The position numbers were made by a program, and so were the translations under genes. This document shows positions 1 through 5,803 of a stretch of DNA of 9,786 bases, in pieces. The notes beneath the pieces are model-generated. The model was not told the origin of the DNA and made no database searches. It saw only the letters and a list, made by a program, of their open reading frames with translations. Source of the DNA: CAISIP01 sp043759735 (GTDB lineage Bacteria > Pseudomonadota > Gammaproteobacteria > Burkholderiales > Burkholderiaceae_C); contig JAYUQC010000161.1 of assembly GCA_043759735.1 (NCBI GenBank), forward strand, positions 1 through 9,786, given 5' to 3'. The stretch's first letter is position 1. Each line of letters begins with the position of its first letter.

Positions 1-1
1 C

Positions 2-352
2 TTCGACGTCGTGCTGCAGCTCGACACCCTGCAACACCTGCGCAACACCGAGAAGATGCTGCGCGAGACCGCGCGCGTCGGCCGCGTGGGCATCGTCAGC
101 TTTCCGAATTTCGCCCACTGGCGCAACCGGGTGTATGTCGCTTCGGGACGCATGCCGGTGACCCGCGCCCTGCCCTACCAGTGGTACGACACGCCCAACA
201 TCCGGGTCGGCACCTTTGCCGATTTCGAGGTGCTGGCACGCAAGGACGGCCTGGCCGTGCTCGACTCGTTCGGCATCCAGGACGGCGCCGTCGTGCGGCG
301 CTGGCCGAACCTGCTGGCCAGCGTGGCGGTATTCAAGTTCGAGCGCGGCTGA
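2..352 (+). CDS. metW: MetW, C-terminal part (5' end outside window)
   Basis: MetW is a small SAM-methyltransferase-fold protein that in proteobacteria is usually encoded next to metX (homoserine acyltransferase) and is needed for methionine synthesis. Only the last 116 residues are present; the reading frame is open from base 2, so the gene begins upstream of the window. Recognisable family blocks are IVSFPNFAHWRNR followed by RMPVTRALPYQWYDTPNI and FADFEVLA, which are close to diagnostic for MetW. The SAM-binding N-terminal half is not visible. The internal GTG at 11 is not the true start, because conserved sequence continues upstream of it. The gene ends at TGA 350-352. Its usual partner metX would be expected just upstream, outside the window. 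The next gene starts 27 bases downstream and is not a normal metW neighbour in intact form. Confidence 0.92.
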   Translation, partial: FDVVLQLDTLQHLRNTEKMLRETARVGRVGIVSFPNFAHWRNRVYVASGRMPVTRALPYQWYDTPNIRVGTFADFEVLARKDGLAVLDSFGIQDGAVVRRWPNLLASVAVFKFERG

Positions 353-379
353 GCGCGCGCGCCGGGAGACGCACCTTCT

Positions 380-1115
380 ATGGCAGACACCTTCCGCATC
401 GGCTACACCATCCTCATCGGCACCAACAGCACCAACGCGGCGCTCGAGTTCCTGATGAAGAAGCTGCCCTACGACCAGGACAAGGACTTCGTTCCCGTCG
501 CCTACCTCGGCTCGGTGCCGCTGATGGTGGCGGTGAACAGCGACGTGCCCGGCCATGACGTTGAAGGAGCTGATCGTCCTGTCCAGGGCCAAGCCCGGCG
601 AGACCACCGTGGCCTACGCCAGCACCTCGCAGCAGGTGTCCTCCGAGATGCTCGCCAGCATGGCCGGCGTGAAGTTCAACATGGTCCCGTACAAGGCCGG
701 CCCGGCCGCGATGACCGACCTGATCGGTGGTCAGGTCATGATGTTCAGCGCCGACTTCGCGGTCACCGTGCCGCAAATCAAGGGTGGCAAGATCCGTGGC
801 CTGGCGGTCACGTCGACCAAGCGCTCGCCGGTGGTGCCGGACATTCCGACCGTCAACGAGGCGCTGGGTCTCAAGGACTACGAGCTGATCGCCTATTTCG
901 CAGCCTTCGCACCCGCCGGCACACCGCCCGACATCGTTGCCAGGCTGAACCAGGCGGTGAATGCAGCGGCGCAAAACAAGGACATCCAGGAAAAATTTGC
1001 GGCCCTGGGTTTTGCCACCGAACCGGGTACGCCGGCCGACCTTGCCAGGCGCAGCGTCGCCGAGACAGCCAAATGGGCCAAGGCGATTCGCGACGCGAAG
1101 ATCGAGCCGCAATAA
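380..1115 (+). pseudogene. Bug/TctC-family tripartite tricarboxylate transporter substrate-binding protein, N-truncated and frameshifted
   Basis: Bug/TctC proteins are periplasmic solute-binding proteins (about 320 residues, cleaved signal peptide) that deliver carboxylates to TctAB-type permeases. Here the first part is read from 380 (GYTILIGTN, then KLPYDQDKDFVPVAYLGSVP) and the second from about 555 (TLKELIVLSRAKPG, MVPYKAGPAAMTDLIGGQV, VPDIPTVNEA, AFAPAGTPPDIVARLN) to TAA 1113-1115. The two parts lie in different frames. Dropping one base within 548-554 restores a continuous VP-A-MTLKEL reading, so a single inserted base is the simplest explanation. Roughly the first 80-90 residues, including signal peptide and first ligand-binding strand, are absent; similarity begins only at about base 395. 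The ATG at 380 has a GGAGA 11 bases upstream, but the six codons after it look unrelated to the family. No TctA/TctB permease genes are adjacent. As written, no exported binding protein could be made. Family certain, inactivation very likely unless sequence error. Confidence 0.85.
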
Positions 1116-1140
1116 GCGGGCGGGTCAGCGGCGACACCGC

Positions 1141-1158
1141 GGCAGCCAGCCGGCTGCC
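1141..1158. terminator. GC-rich hairpin downstream of the Bug gene, possible weak terminator
   Basis: A perfect 7-bp stem (GGCAGCC / GGCTGCC) with the loop AGCC lies 26 bases after the stop at 1115. It has no T-run on either side, so it does not meet the usual Rho-independent pattern. It sits between two converging genes, where a terminator is expected. The assignment is tentative. Confidence 0.3.
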
Positions 1159-1314
1159 AGACGCATGACCGATCAGCGCGCCGCCGACAAACTGCGCGGA
1201 CCCTGTGGCGTCGCGATATGCGCCACCAACGATGATCCGTCCGCCCTTGGGAACGGCCCGGCGGTGCTCATGGTGGTGTGGGAAGTCGCTCGGCAAGCCG
1301 GCGCCGTGCGTCGG

Positions 1315-2289
1315 TCAGTGCTGGCCACCCCAGTAGATCAGCGCGTCGCGCCCATCCACCAGCAGGTCCACCGGCAGCCCGAACGGCAATACCACCTTGG
1401 TCGGTACATGGCCGATCGGCAGACGGGTCAATACCGGCACCTTGACCTGGCTGCGCAACCAGTCGACGACGCTCTGCAGCTTGAAACCCTTGTCGTTGGG
1501 CGCCAGCTGGTATTGCGTGAACTGGCCCAGCACGATGGCTTTTTGCGCGGCCAGTACCCCGGCATGCAGCAACTGGGTCAGCATGCGTTCGATGCGGTAC
1601 GGGTGTTCGGCAATGTCTTCGAGCACCAGCACACCGCGCTTGATCTGCGGAAAATAGGGCGTGCCGACCAGGGCGGTCAACACCGCAAGGTTTCCGCCCC
1701 ACAGCACGGCGTTGCGCACTGGCCGCGCCAATACCGGTTTGTCGAGCGCGGCCTTGACCGGCGCAACACCGGGCGCAACACCCGGCGCCACTTTGCGGGC
1801 CGTGCTGCGCGGCAGTTGCCAGCCGGCGCCCTCGCCTCGTTCGCACAATAGATCCTCCAGGCAGGCCTGCATGATGTCGTCGACTTCATCCGGGCGGCCG
1901 AAATCGTCATGTACCACCGGCCCGATCCAGCTGACGGCGCCGGTCTTCGCGTACAAGGCACATTGCAACGCTGTGAAGTCGCTGAAACCAACGAAGCGGG
2001 TGCCCCGTTCCACCGCCTTGGCCAGCGCCTTGTAGCGGATGCCGGGCAGGATGCGGGTCAGGCCATAGCCGCCGCGGCTGGTCATCGCCAGATCGGCGCC
2101 ACTGGCCGCCGCCCGGTGAATCGCCGCCAGCCGGGTTGCATCATCACCGGCAAAGCGCATATGGGTGGACAGGGCATCGGGGTCGACCTCGACCTGATGG
2201 CCCAGCGACTGCAGCCGTGCGACGCCGCGCCGGAAAGCCGCCTTGTCGCGCTGCGCGCTGGATGGGGAATAGATGTAGATGTGACTCAT
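1315..2289 (-). CDS. ldcA: LD-carboxypeptidase (muramoyltetrapeptide carboxypeptidase, S66 family)
   Basis: This enzyme is a cytoplasmic serine peptidase that removes the terminal D-Ala from murein tetrapeptides during cell-wall recycling. The 324-residue length is normal for S66 peptidases (about 300-340). All three catalytic residues are visible in typical context: nucleophile Ser103 in GFSDFTAL, Glu224 in LVLEDIAEHPYR, and His294 in LPIGHVPTK. Other family blocks are MTSRGGYGLTRILP near 70-83 and LWGGNLAVLTALVGTPYFP near 196-214. There is no signal peptide, as expected. The start at 2289 (MSHIYIYSPS) matches the family N-terminus; reading can be extended upstream, but that part overlaps the dehalogenase gene and is arginine-rich shadow sequence. 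No good Shine-Dalgarno is seen before the ATG. The gene follows the dehalogenase by 43 bases and is probably the last gene of that operon. A short repeat-derived VAPG insert lies at residues 167-178. The protein should be functional. Confidence 0.93.
   Translation of the reverse strand: MSHIYIYSPSSAQRDKAAFRRGVARLQSLGHQVEVDPDALSTHMRFAGDDATRLAAIHRAAASGADLAMTSRGGYGLTRILPGIRYKALAKAVERGTRFVGFSDFTALQCALYAKTGAVSWIGPVVHDDFGRPDEVDDIMQACLEDLLCERGEGAGWQLPRSTARKVAPGVAPGVAPVKAALDKPVLARPVRNAVLWGGNLAVLTALVGTPYFPQIKRGVLVLEDIAEHPYRIERMLTQLLHAGVLAAQKAIVLGQFTQYQLAPNDKGFKLQSVVDWLRSQVKVPVLTRLPIGHVPTKVVLPFGLPVDLLVDGRDALIYWGGQH
1760..1795. repeat. Short 12-bp tandem repeat inside ldcA
   Basis: The plus strand holds GGCGCAACACCG, GGCGCAACACCC and a partial third copy beginning GGCGCCAC. 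On the coding (minus) strand this gives about two and a half copies of Val-Ala-Pro-Gly at residues 167-178. It lies in a surface-like, non-conserved stretch between the conserved N-terminal domain and the LWGGNL block, and it keeps the frame. Confidence 0.7.
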
Positions 2290-2332
2290 GAACAAGGGGG
2301 TTGCGACCTGCGCCGCGCAATCCAACGCACCA

Positions 2333-3253
2333 TTATCCGTGGCCCAGCACGCGCAGCGCCTGCTCGGCGATCGGCGCGCCATGCTCCTGCACGAAATGCC
2401 CCGCCTGCCCCAGCACCATCGGCTCCGGACAGCCGCGAATCTGCGATCGCAGATGCTGCATGACCGGCAGGCCAAGCACCGGGTCCTGTGCGCCCACAGC
2501 CATCATGGTGCGACCCTGCCACTGGTCGTGCCAGAAGTCGCGCGACTGGCGCGATACCGCCGCCCCATCCGAATCCGCAAACTCCGGCACCATCGGCGCA
2601 AACGCGCGTGTCGCAGCGCGGTGACCGACATCCGGATAAGGCGCCATGTAAGCGGCGCATTCGGCCGCCGACAGGTGCGGATTGCCGCGCGCGAACAACC
2701 GCGCGATGTCGAACTCCGGGTTTTTCGCGCACATGCTGCGCCAGGCCAGGAAGCCCGCACCGAGCAGAGCATCACCGGTGGCCAGCATGGTGTTCATCAC
2801 CAGCAGCGCCTGGTAGCGCTGGGGCGCCGCCATCGGCAGGGTCAGGCCGAGCAGGCCGCCCCAATCCTGCACCACCAGCACCACCCGCTGCAGATCCAGC
2901 CGCTCGACCAGTTCCAGCAGCACCTGGCGATGCCAGCCAAAGGTATGGGCGCTGTCCTTCTTCGGCTTGTCGCTCTTGCCGAAGCCGGGCATGTCGGGCG
3001 CGACAACGCGATCACCGGCGCAAAGGAAAACCGGAATCATCTTGCGGTACAGGTAGCTCCAGGCCGGATTGCCGTGCAGGCACAACCAGGTGCGCTGCGC
3101 GTCAACCGGGCCCTCGTCCAGGTAGTGCAGTCGCAGCCCGGCCAGCGACGGCAGGTCGCTGGCATAGTGCGGTGGCCAGGGATAGTCCGGCAGGCTGTCA
3201 AAACAGGCGTCGGGCGTACGCAGTGCGTCCTCGCGCAGTGGGCTGCTGGTCAT
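2333..3253 (-). CDS. Haloalkane dehalogenase (DhlA/HLD-I-like alpha/beta hydrolase), internal start of the fused frame
   Basis: This 306-residue part is a complete haloalkane dehalogenase, which hydrolyses carbon-halogen bonds to an alcohol and a halide in the cytoplasm. It closely follows Xanthobacter DhlA along its whole length: LRTPDACF near 11, LRLHYLDEG near 40, WSYLYRKMIPVF near 65, FGKSDKP near 91, VVQDWGG near 127, GCPEP near 274. The catalytic triad is Asp130 (nucleophile, VVQDWGG), Asp257 (GAQDPVLG) and His286 (AGHFVQE). Halide-binding tryptophans Trp131 and Trp171 are both present; where DhlA has Glu56 this protein has Asn62 (HGNPAW). The ATG at 3253 has a strong GAGGAA six bases upstream and begins a natural N-terminus, so a free dehalogenase can be made even though the frame is continuous with tadA. 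Physiological substrate is unknown; related proteins may act on non-halogenated compounds. Family assignment is firm, substrate is not. Confidence 0.88.
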   Translation of the reverse strand: MTSSPLREDALRTPDACFDSLPDYPWPPHYASDLPSLAGLRLHYLDEGPVDAQRTWLCLHGNPAWSYLYRKMIPVFLCAGDRVVAPDMPGFGKSDKPKKDSAHTFGWHRQVLLELVERLDLQRVVLVVQDWGGLLGLTLPMAAPQRYQALLVMNTMLATGDALLGAGFLAWRSMCAKNPEFDIARLFARGNPHLSAAECAAYMAPYPDVGHRAATRAFAPMVPEFADSDGAAVSRQSRDFWHDQWQGRTMMAVGAQDPVLGLPVMQHLRSQIRGCPEPMVLGQAGHFVQEHGAPIAEQALRVLGHG

Positions 3254-3709
3254 TCGATGTTCCTCGCGTTTGATGTGAAAAAAATGCTGCAGCAAGGCGC
3301 CACATTCTGCGGCCAGCACGCCGCCCTCGACGCGGGTCTGGTGGTTGAGGCGGCTGTCTGCAAAGAGGTCCCATACGGAACCCGCTGCGCCGGTCTTGGC
3401 GTCTGCCGCGCCAAATACCACCCGCGCCAGTCGCGCATGCAACATCGCGCCAACACACATGGTGCAGGGCTCCAGCGTCACATACAGCGTGCATCCCTCC
3501 AGCCGGTAGTTGCCGAGGGCAGCAGCGGCCGCGCGCAGGGCGGCGACTTCTGCATGCGCTGTCGGATCGTGGTCCGCGACGGGGCTGTTGTGGCCGACGC
3601 CAAGAACCTGCCCGTCCCTGATCACCACCGCGCCGACCGGCACTTCTCCTGCGGCTGCGGCCAGGCGAGCCTGCACCAGCGCGAGATGCATGCAGGCCTG
3701 GTCGTTCAT
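2333..3709 (-). CDS. tadA: TadA tRNA adenosine deaminase fused in frame to haloalkane dehalogenase
   Basis: A single 458-residue open frame joins two enzymes. Residues 1-152 are TadA, which deaminates adenosine 34 to inosine in the tRNA-Arg(ACG) anticodon. Zinc and catalytic residues are complete: His52 and Glu54 in TAHAEVAAL, and Cys82 and Cys85 in LEPCTMCVGAML; Asn41 in VGHNSPVADHDPTAH also fits. The TadA C-terminal helix ends normally with LLQHFFHIKREE near 139-150, just where a free-standing TadA would stop. No stop follows: codon 152 is CGA and codon 153 is the ATG of the dehalogenase. Residues 153-458 form a complete DhlA-like dehalogenase, described separately. The start at 3709 (MNDQACMHLALVQAR) is the family start; the open frame extends to 3967, but that part is shadow of paiB. 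The paiB stop lies 7 bases upstream, suggesting one operon. Both domains look intact, so either a bifunctional protein or a recent loss of the tadA stop is possible. Confidence 0.85.
   Translation of the reverse strand: MNDQACMHLALVQARLAAAAGEVPVGAVVIRDGQVLGVGHNSPVADHDPTAHAEVAALRAAAAALGNYRLEGCTLYVTLEPCTMCVGAMLHARLARVVFGAADAKTGAAGSVWDLFADSRLNHQTRVEGGVLAAECGALLQHFFHIKREEHRMTSSPLREDALRTPDACFDSLPDYPWPPHYASDLPSLAGLRLHYLDEGPVDAQRTWLCLHGNPAWSYLYRKMIPVFLCAGDRVVAPDMPGFGKSDKPKKDSAHTFGWHRQVLLELVERLDLQRVVLVVQDWGGLLGLTLPMAAPQRYQALLVMNTMLATGDALLGAGFLAWRSMCAKNPEFDIARLFARGNPHLSAAECAAYMAPYPDVGHRAATRAFAPMVPEFADSDGAAVSRQSRDFWHDQWQGRTMMAVGAQDPVLGLPVMQHLRSQIRGCPEPMVLGQAGHFVQEHGAPIAEQALRVLGHG
3260..3265 (-). promoter_or_regulatory. 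Shine-Dalgarno GAGGAA for the dehalogenase start, inside tadA
   Basis: On the minus strand GAGGAA is followed by six bases (CATCGA) and then the ATG at 3253. It encodes Glu149-Glu150 of TadA. This strong site supports independent initiation of the dehalogenase within the fused frame. Confidence 0.7.
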
Positions 3710-3716
3710 CTGCGGC

Positions 3717-4355
3717 TCAGGCCGTTTTGCCATCGTCGGCGCCACCCATGCCGAGGCGGTCCATCCAGGCCACCAACGCGCGCGCGTCCTCATTGCCAGC
3801 GCCATAGATCTCGCGCATGCGGGCATGGGACTCGGGCCGGTGCTGGTTGAGCTTGAGCTTGCATTGCAGGTCGGTGACCAACAGCTCGAAGGCGACGATC
3901 CCGGCCAGCATTCTGTGCTGGTATTCGGTGCCCAGCGCGATCCACTGCGGTATGTAGTCCGGATCATGGTCGCCGATGAGTTTCTTGAGCAGCCGGTCCT
4001 TGTCCAGCGGCTCGTCGATCAGGCTGGCCTGCACCGTGCATTGCACCGCCAGGTAGTTCCAGGTCGGCACGCGCGCCAGGTCCGGATATACCCGCGGCGA
4101 CATGTAGGCCTGTGGCCCCATGAAGCTGATCAGTGCTTGTGGCCGTGCCTGCAGGTAACGCCAATGCGGATTGGGTCGGGCGCAATGGCCCAGCAACACC
4201 AGCGCATCGCCACGCTGCTCCAGGTGCAGCGGTAGGTGCGACAGGAACGCAAGGCCCGCGTCGTCATTGCTGACCAGGGTTGCCAGCGGATGGGCACGGA
4301 TCAGATCGATGGCCAATGCGCGGTCCCTGGCCTGGAATTGGGGTGGCATATACAT
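3717..4355 (-). CDS. PaiB-like FMN-binding split-barrel protein
   Basis: This belongs to the PaiB family, often labelled FMN-binding negative transcriptional regulator; Bacillus subtilis paiB affects sporulation and protease genes, but most members have no proven regulatory role. The protein has 212 residues, the usual length. Conserved blocks are the N-terminal MYMPPQF, ATLVS near 25-29, LSHLPLHL near 38-45, GHCARPNPHWR near 56-66, MGPQAYMSPRVYP near 79-91, VPTWNYLAVQ near 96-105 and KLKLNQHRP near 166-174, covering the FMN-binding barrel. The start at 4355 is chosen because MYxPxxF is the typical N-terminus; a second ATG is two codons on. The preceding bases show no clear Shine-Dalgarno. 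It is the first gene of the minus-strand string with tadA, dehalogenase and ldcA, with a 7-base gap to tadA. No helix-turn-helix is visible, so direct DNA binding is doubtful. The region before its start may have been altered by rearrangement. Confidence 0.88.
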   Translation of the reverse strand: MYMPPQFQARDRALAIDLIRAHPLATLVSNDDAGLAFLSHLPLHLEQRGDALVLLGHCARPNPHWRYLQARPQALISFMGPQAYMSPRVYPDLARVPTWNYLAVQCTVQASLIDEPLDKDRLLKKLIGDHDPDYIPQWIALGTEYQHRMLAGIVAFELLVTDLQCKLKLNQHRPESHARMREIYGAGNEDARALVAWMDRLGMGGADDGKTA

Positions 4356-4438
4356 GGTGTGGGAACTGTAGCCCAAGCCCGATGGGATCCTGAACCTGCT
4401 GTATCCGGCTTACGCGCGCCGGCGTCATCTCGCCCTGG
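4356..4438. other. Short divergent gap between paiB and the SMP-30 fragment
   Basis: This 83-base stretch must contain any promoter for the paiB operon (leftward) and for the SMP-30/GntR module (rightward). I see no convincing -35/-10 pair for either. SMP-30-like sequence already begins within it, at about 4424-4438, whereas the family N-terminus is absent. It is therefore more likely a breakpoint than an evolved intergenic region. Confidence 0.4.
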
Positions 4439-5116
4439 TTGGCGCAAGTCGACGGTCGGGATCTGCCGCCAACCAATTTCGTGCTGCCGGACAGCGCTGG
4501 CCGCACGTGGGTTACGGTCAGCACCCGCCGCAGGCCACGTGCGTTGGGCTACCGAGGCGACTGCGATGACGGATTCATCGTCTGCGTGATGCCCGACGGC
4601 AGCGCCCGCATCGCGGCCGATGGGCTGGGCTATACCAACGAGATGGCGATCCACCCCAGCGGGCGATGGCTGTATGTCAACGAGACCTTCGCCCGGCGCT
4701 TGACGCGGTTCGCGCTGGGCGCCGACGGTTCGCTTGGCCAGCGCGAGACCGTCGCGCATTTTGGCGTCGGCGACTTTCCGGACGGCCTGGCCTTCGACGA
4801 AGAAGGCCATGCCTGGGTCATCAGCATCGTCAGCAACCGCCTGATCCGTGTCGCGCCCGACGGCAGCCAGACCCTGTGGCTGCAGGACACCGACGCCGAC
4901 CATCTGGCCTGGGTGGAGGCGGCCTACAGGGCCGGGACCATGGACCGACCGCACCTGGATGGCGTGCGCAGCCAGCGCCTGCGCAATATCTCGAGCATTG
5001 CGTTTGGCGGCGCCGACCGGCGCACGGCACTGCTCGGCTGCCTGCTCGGCGACAGCCTGCAATGCCTGCGTCTGCCCGTCGCCGGCCAGGCGCCGGTTCA
5101 CTGGAACTACCCATGA
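4439..5116 (+). CDS. SMP-30/gluconolactonase/LRE-family protein, N-terminally truncated
   Basis: SMP-30 family proteins are six-bladed beta-propellers; many are metal-dependent lactonases acting on sugar lactones. Seen here are PPTNFVL near 10-16, GRTWVTVSTR near 21-30, DGLGYTNEMAIHPSGRWLYV near 61-80, FPDGLAFDEEGHAWV near 113-127, SIVSNRLIRVAPDG near 129-142 and ISSIAFGGADRRTALLG near 184-200, giving blades from about the middle to the C-terminus. Likely metal ligands Asn67 (YTNE) and Asp115 (FPDG) are present. Family members have about 300 residues; this has 225, and the N-terminal blades with the first metal-binding Glu are missing. In frame, sequence resembling the family goes back only to about 4424 and a stop lies at 4391-4393; the only nearby start is TTG 4439, which falls inside conserved sequence. 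The end overlaps the GntR start by ATGA (5113-5116), so the pair was one operon. Probably an inactive remnant, though still open. Confidence 0.8.
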   Translation: MAQVDGRDLPPTNFVLPDSAGRTWVTVSTRRRPRALGYRGDCDDGFIVCVMPDGSARIAADGLGYTNEMAIHPSGRWLYVNETFARRLTRFALGADGSLGQRETVAHFGVGDFPDGLAFDEEGHAWVISIVSNRLIRVAPDGSQTLWLQDTDADHLAWVEAAYRAGTMDRPHLDGVRSQRLRNISSIAFGGADRRTALLGCLLGDSLQCLRLPVAGQAPVHWNYP

Positions 5117-5793
5117 ACGCCCATGTCGCCGTACCTGGCGCGTCGCTGGTCGACGCCGCCTATGAGCAGATTCGCCGGCGCATCCTGGACAACGTCTGGC
5201 CGCCGGGCCATCGCGCACTGGAGCAGGAGGTGGCCATGCAGTTGGGCATGAGCCGCACGCCGGTGCGCGAAGCCCTTTTGCAACTGCAGAACGAGGGGCT
5301 GGTCGAGGTCATTCCGCGCCACGGCGTGCGCGTGCTGCCAGTGTCGCCCACCGACATGCGCGAGATCTACGAGATCCTCACCGCGCTCGAATGCATGGCC
5401 TCCGAACTGCTGGCCCGCAAGAAGCCGAGCGACCTGGCACTGCAGCCACTGGTCGATGCCACCGACGCAATGGACGCGGCACTCAGGGCAGAGGACCTCG
5501 ACGCCTGGGCGCAGGCCGACGAACGCTTTCACGCCCAGTTGCTGGAGCTGGCGGGCGACCGGCAATTGCAGGCCACCGTACTGAACTATTGGGACCGCGC
5601 GCATCGCGCACGCATGTTCAGCCTGCGCCTGCGACCCGTGCCGGTCAACTCGACGATGGAACACATGCAACTGGTCGAACGCTTGCGCGCCGGCGACGCT
5701 GAGGGGGCTGCCAGGGTCAACCGGGCCCACCGCGAGCGGGCCAATCGCGAGCTGCTGGCCATTTTCGAGCGCTACAAGCTGGCACAGATGTGA
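5113..5793 (+). CDS. GntR-family transcriptional regulator, FadR subfamily with FCD domain
   Basis: This is a 226-residue one-component regulator. Residues about 12-76 are a winged helix-turn-helix (AYEQIRRRILDNVWPPG, then LGMSRTPVREALLQLQNEGL, then VIPRHGVRV), the standard GntR DNA-binding domain. Residues about 84-215 form the alpha-helical FCD ligand domain; its usual metal-binding set is visible as Asp136 and His140 (DERFH), His184 (EHMQLV) and His206 (RAHRER). Such regulators bind carboxylates or sugar acids and usually repress the operon they sit in. The ATG at 5113 overlaps the SMP-30 stop, indicating translational coupling, and the dehydrogenase gene starts 10 bases after its stop. 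Context suggests control of a sugar-acid or hydroxy-acid pathway. The gene looks complete and functional. The ligand cannot be named from the sequence. Confidence 0.92.
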   Translation: MNAHVAVPGASLVDAAYEQIRRRILDNVWPPGHRALEQEVAMQLGMSRTPVREALLQLQNEGLVEVIPRHGVRVLPVSPTDMREIYEILTALECMASELLARKKPSDLALQPLVDATDAMDAALRAEDLDAWAQADERFHAQLLELAGDRQLQATVLNYWDRAHRARMFSLRLRPVPVNSTMEHMQLVERLRAGDAEGAARVNRAHRERANRELLAIFERYKLAQM

Positions 5794-5803
5794 AAGCACC
5801 ATC

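Noticed and set aside
530..570. Programmed ribosomal frameshift in the Bug gene.
   Set aside because: There is no slippery heptamer or downstream structure typical of programmed shifts, the family does not use them, and the N-terminus is missing as well.
2290..2475. Upstream extension of the LD-carboxypeptidase frame to 2475.
   Set aside because: It overlaps the conserved C-terminus of the dehalogenase and is arginine/cysteine-rich shadow sequence; MSHIYIYSPS is the family N-terminus.
3278..3284. Homopolymer of seven A (plus strand) near the tadA end as the cause of an artificial fusion by indel.
   Set aside because: TadA-like sequence (FFHIKREE) continues in the same frame on both sides of the run, so no indel is indicated there.
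2288..3850. A 520-codon open frame on the plus strand opposite the dehalogenase and tadA.
   Set aside because: It is antisense to two clearly conserved genes, is rich in Arg, His, Gln and Ala, and shows no recognisable domain; long antisense frames are common in GC-rich DNA.
3710..3967. The TadA open frame extends upstream to an ATG at 3967.
   Set aside because: This segment lies inside paiB in another frame and is Ser/Trp/Arg-rich without family similarity; TadA clearly begins at 3709.
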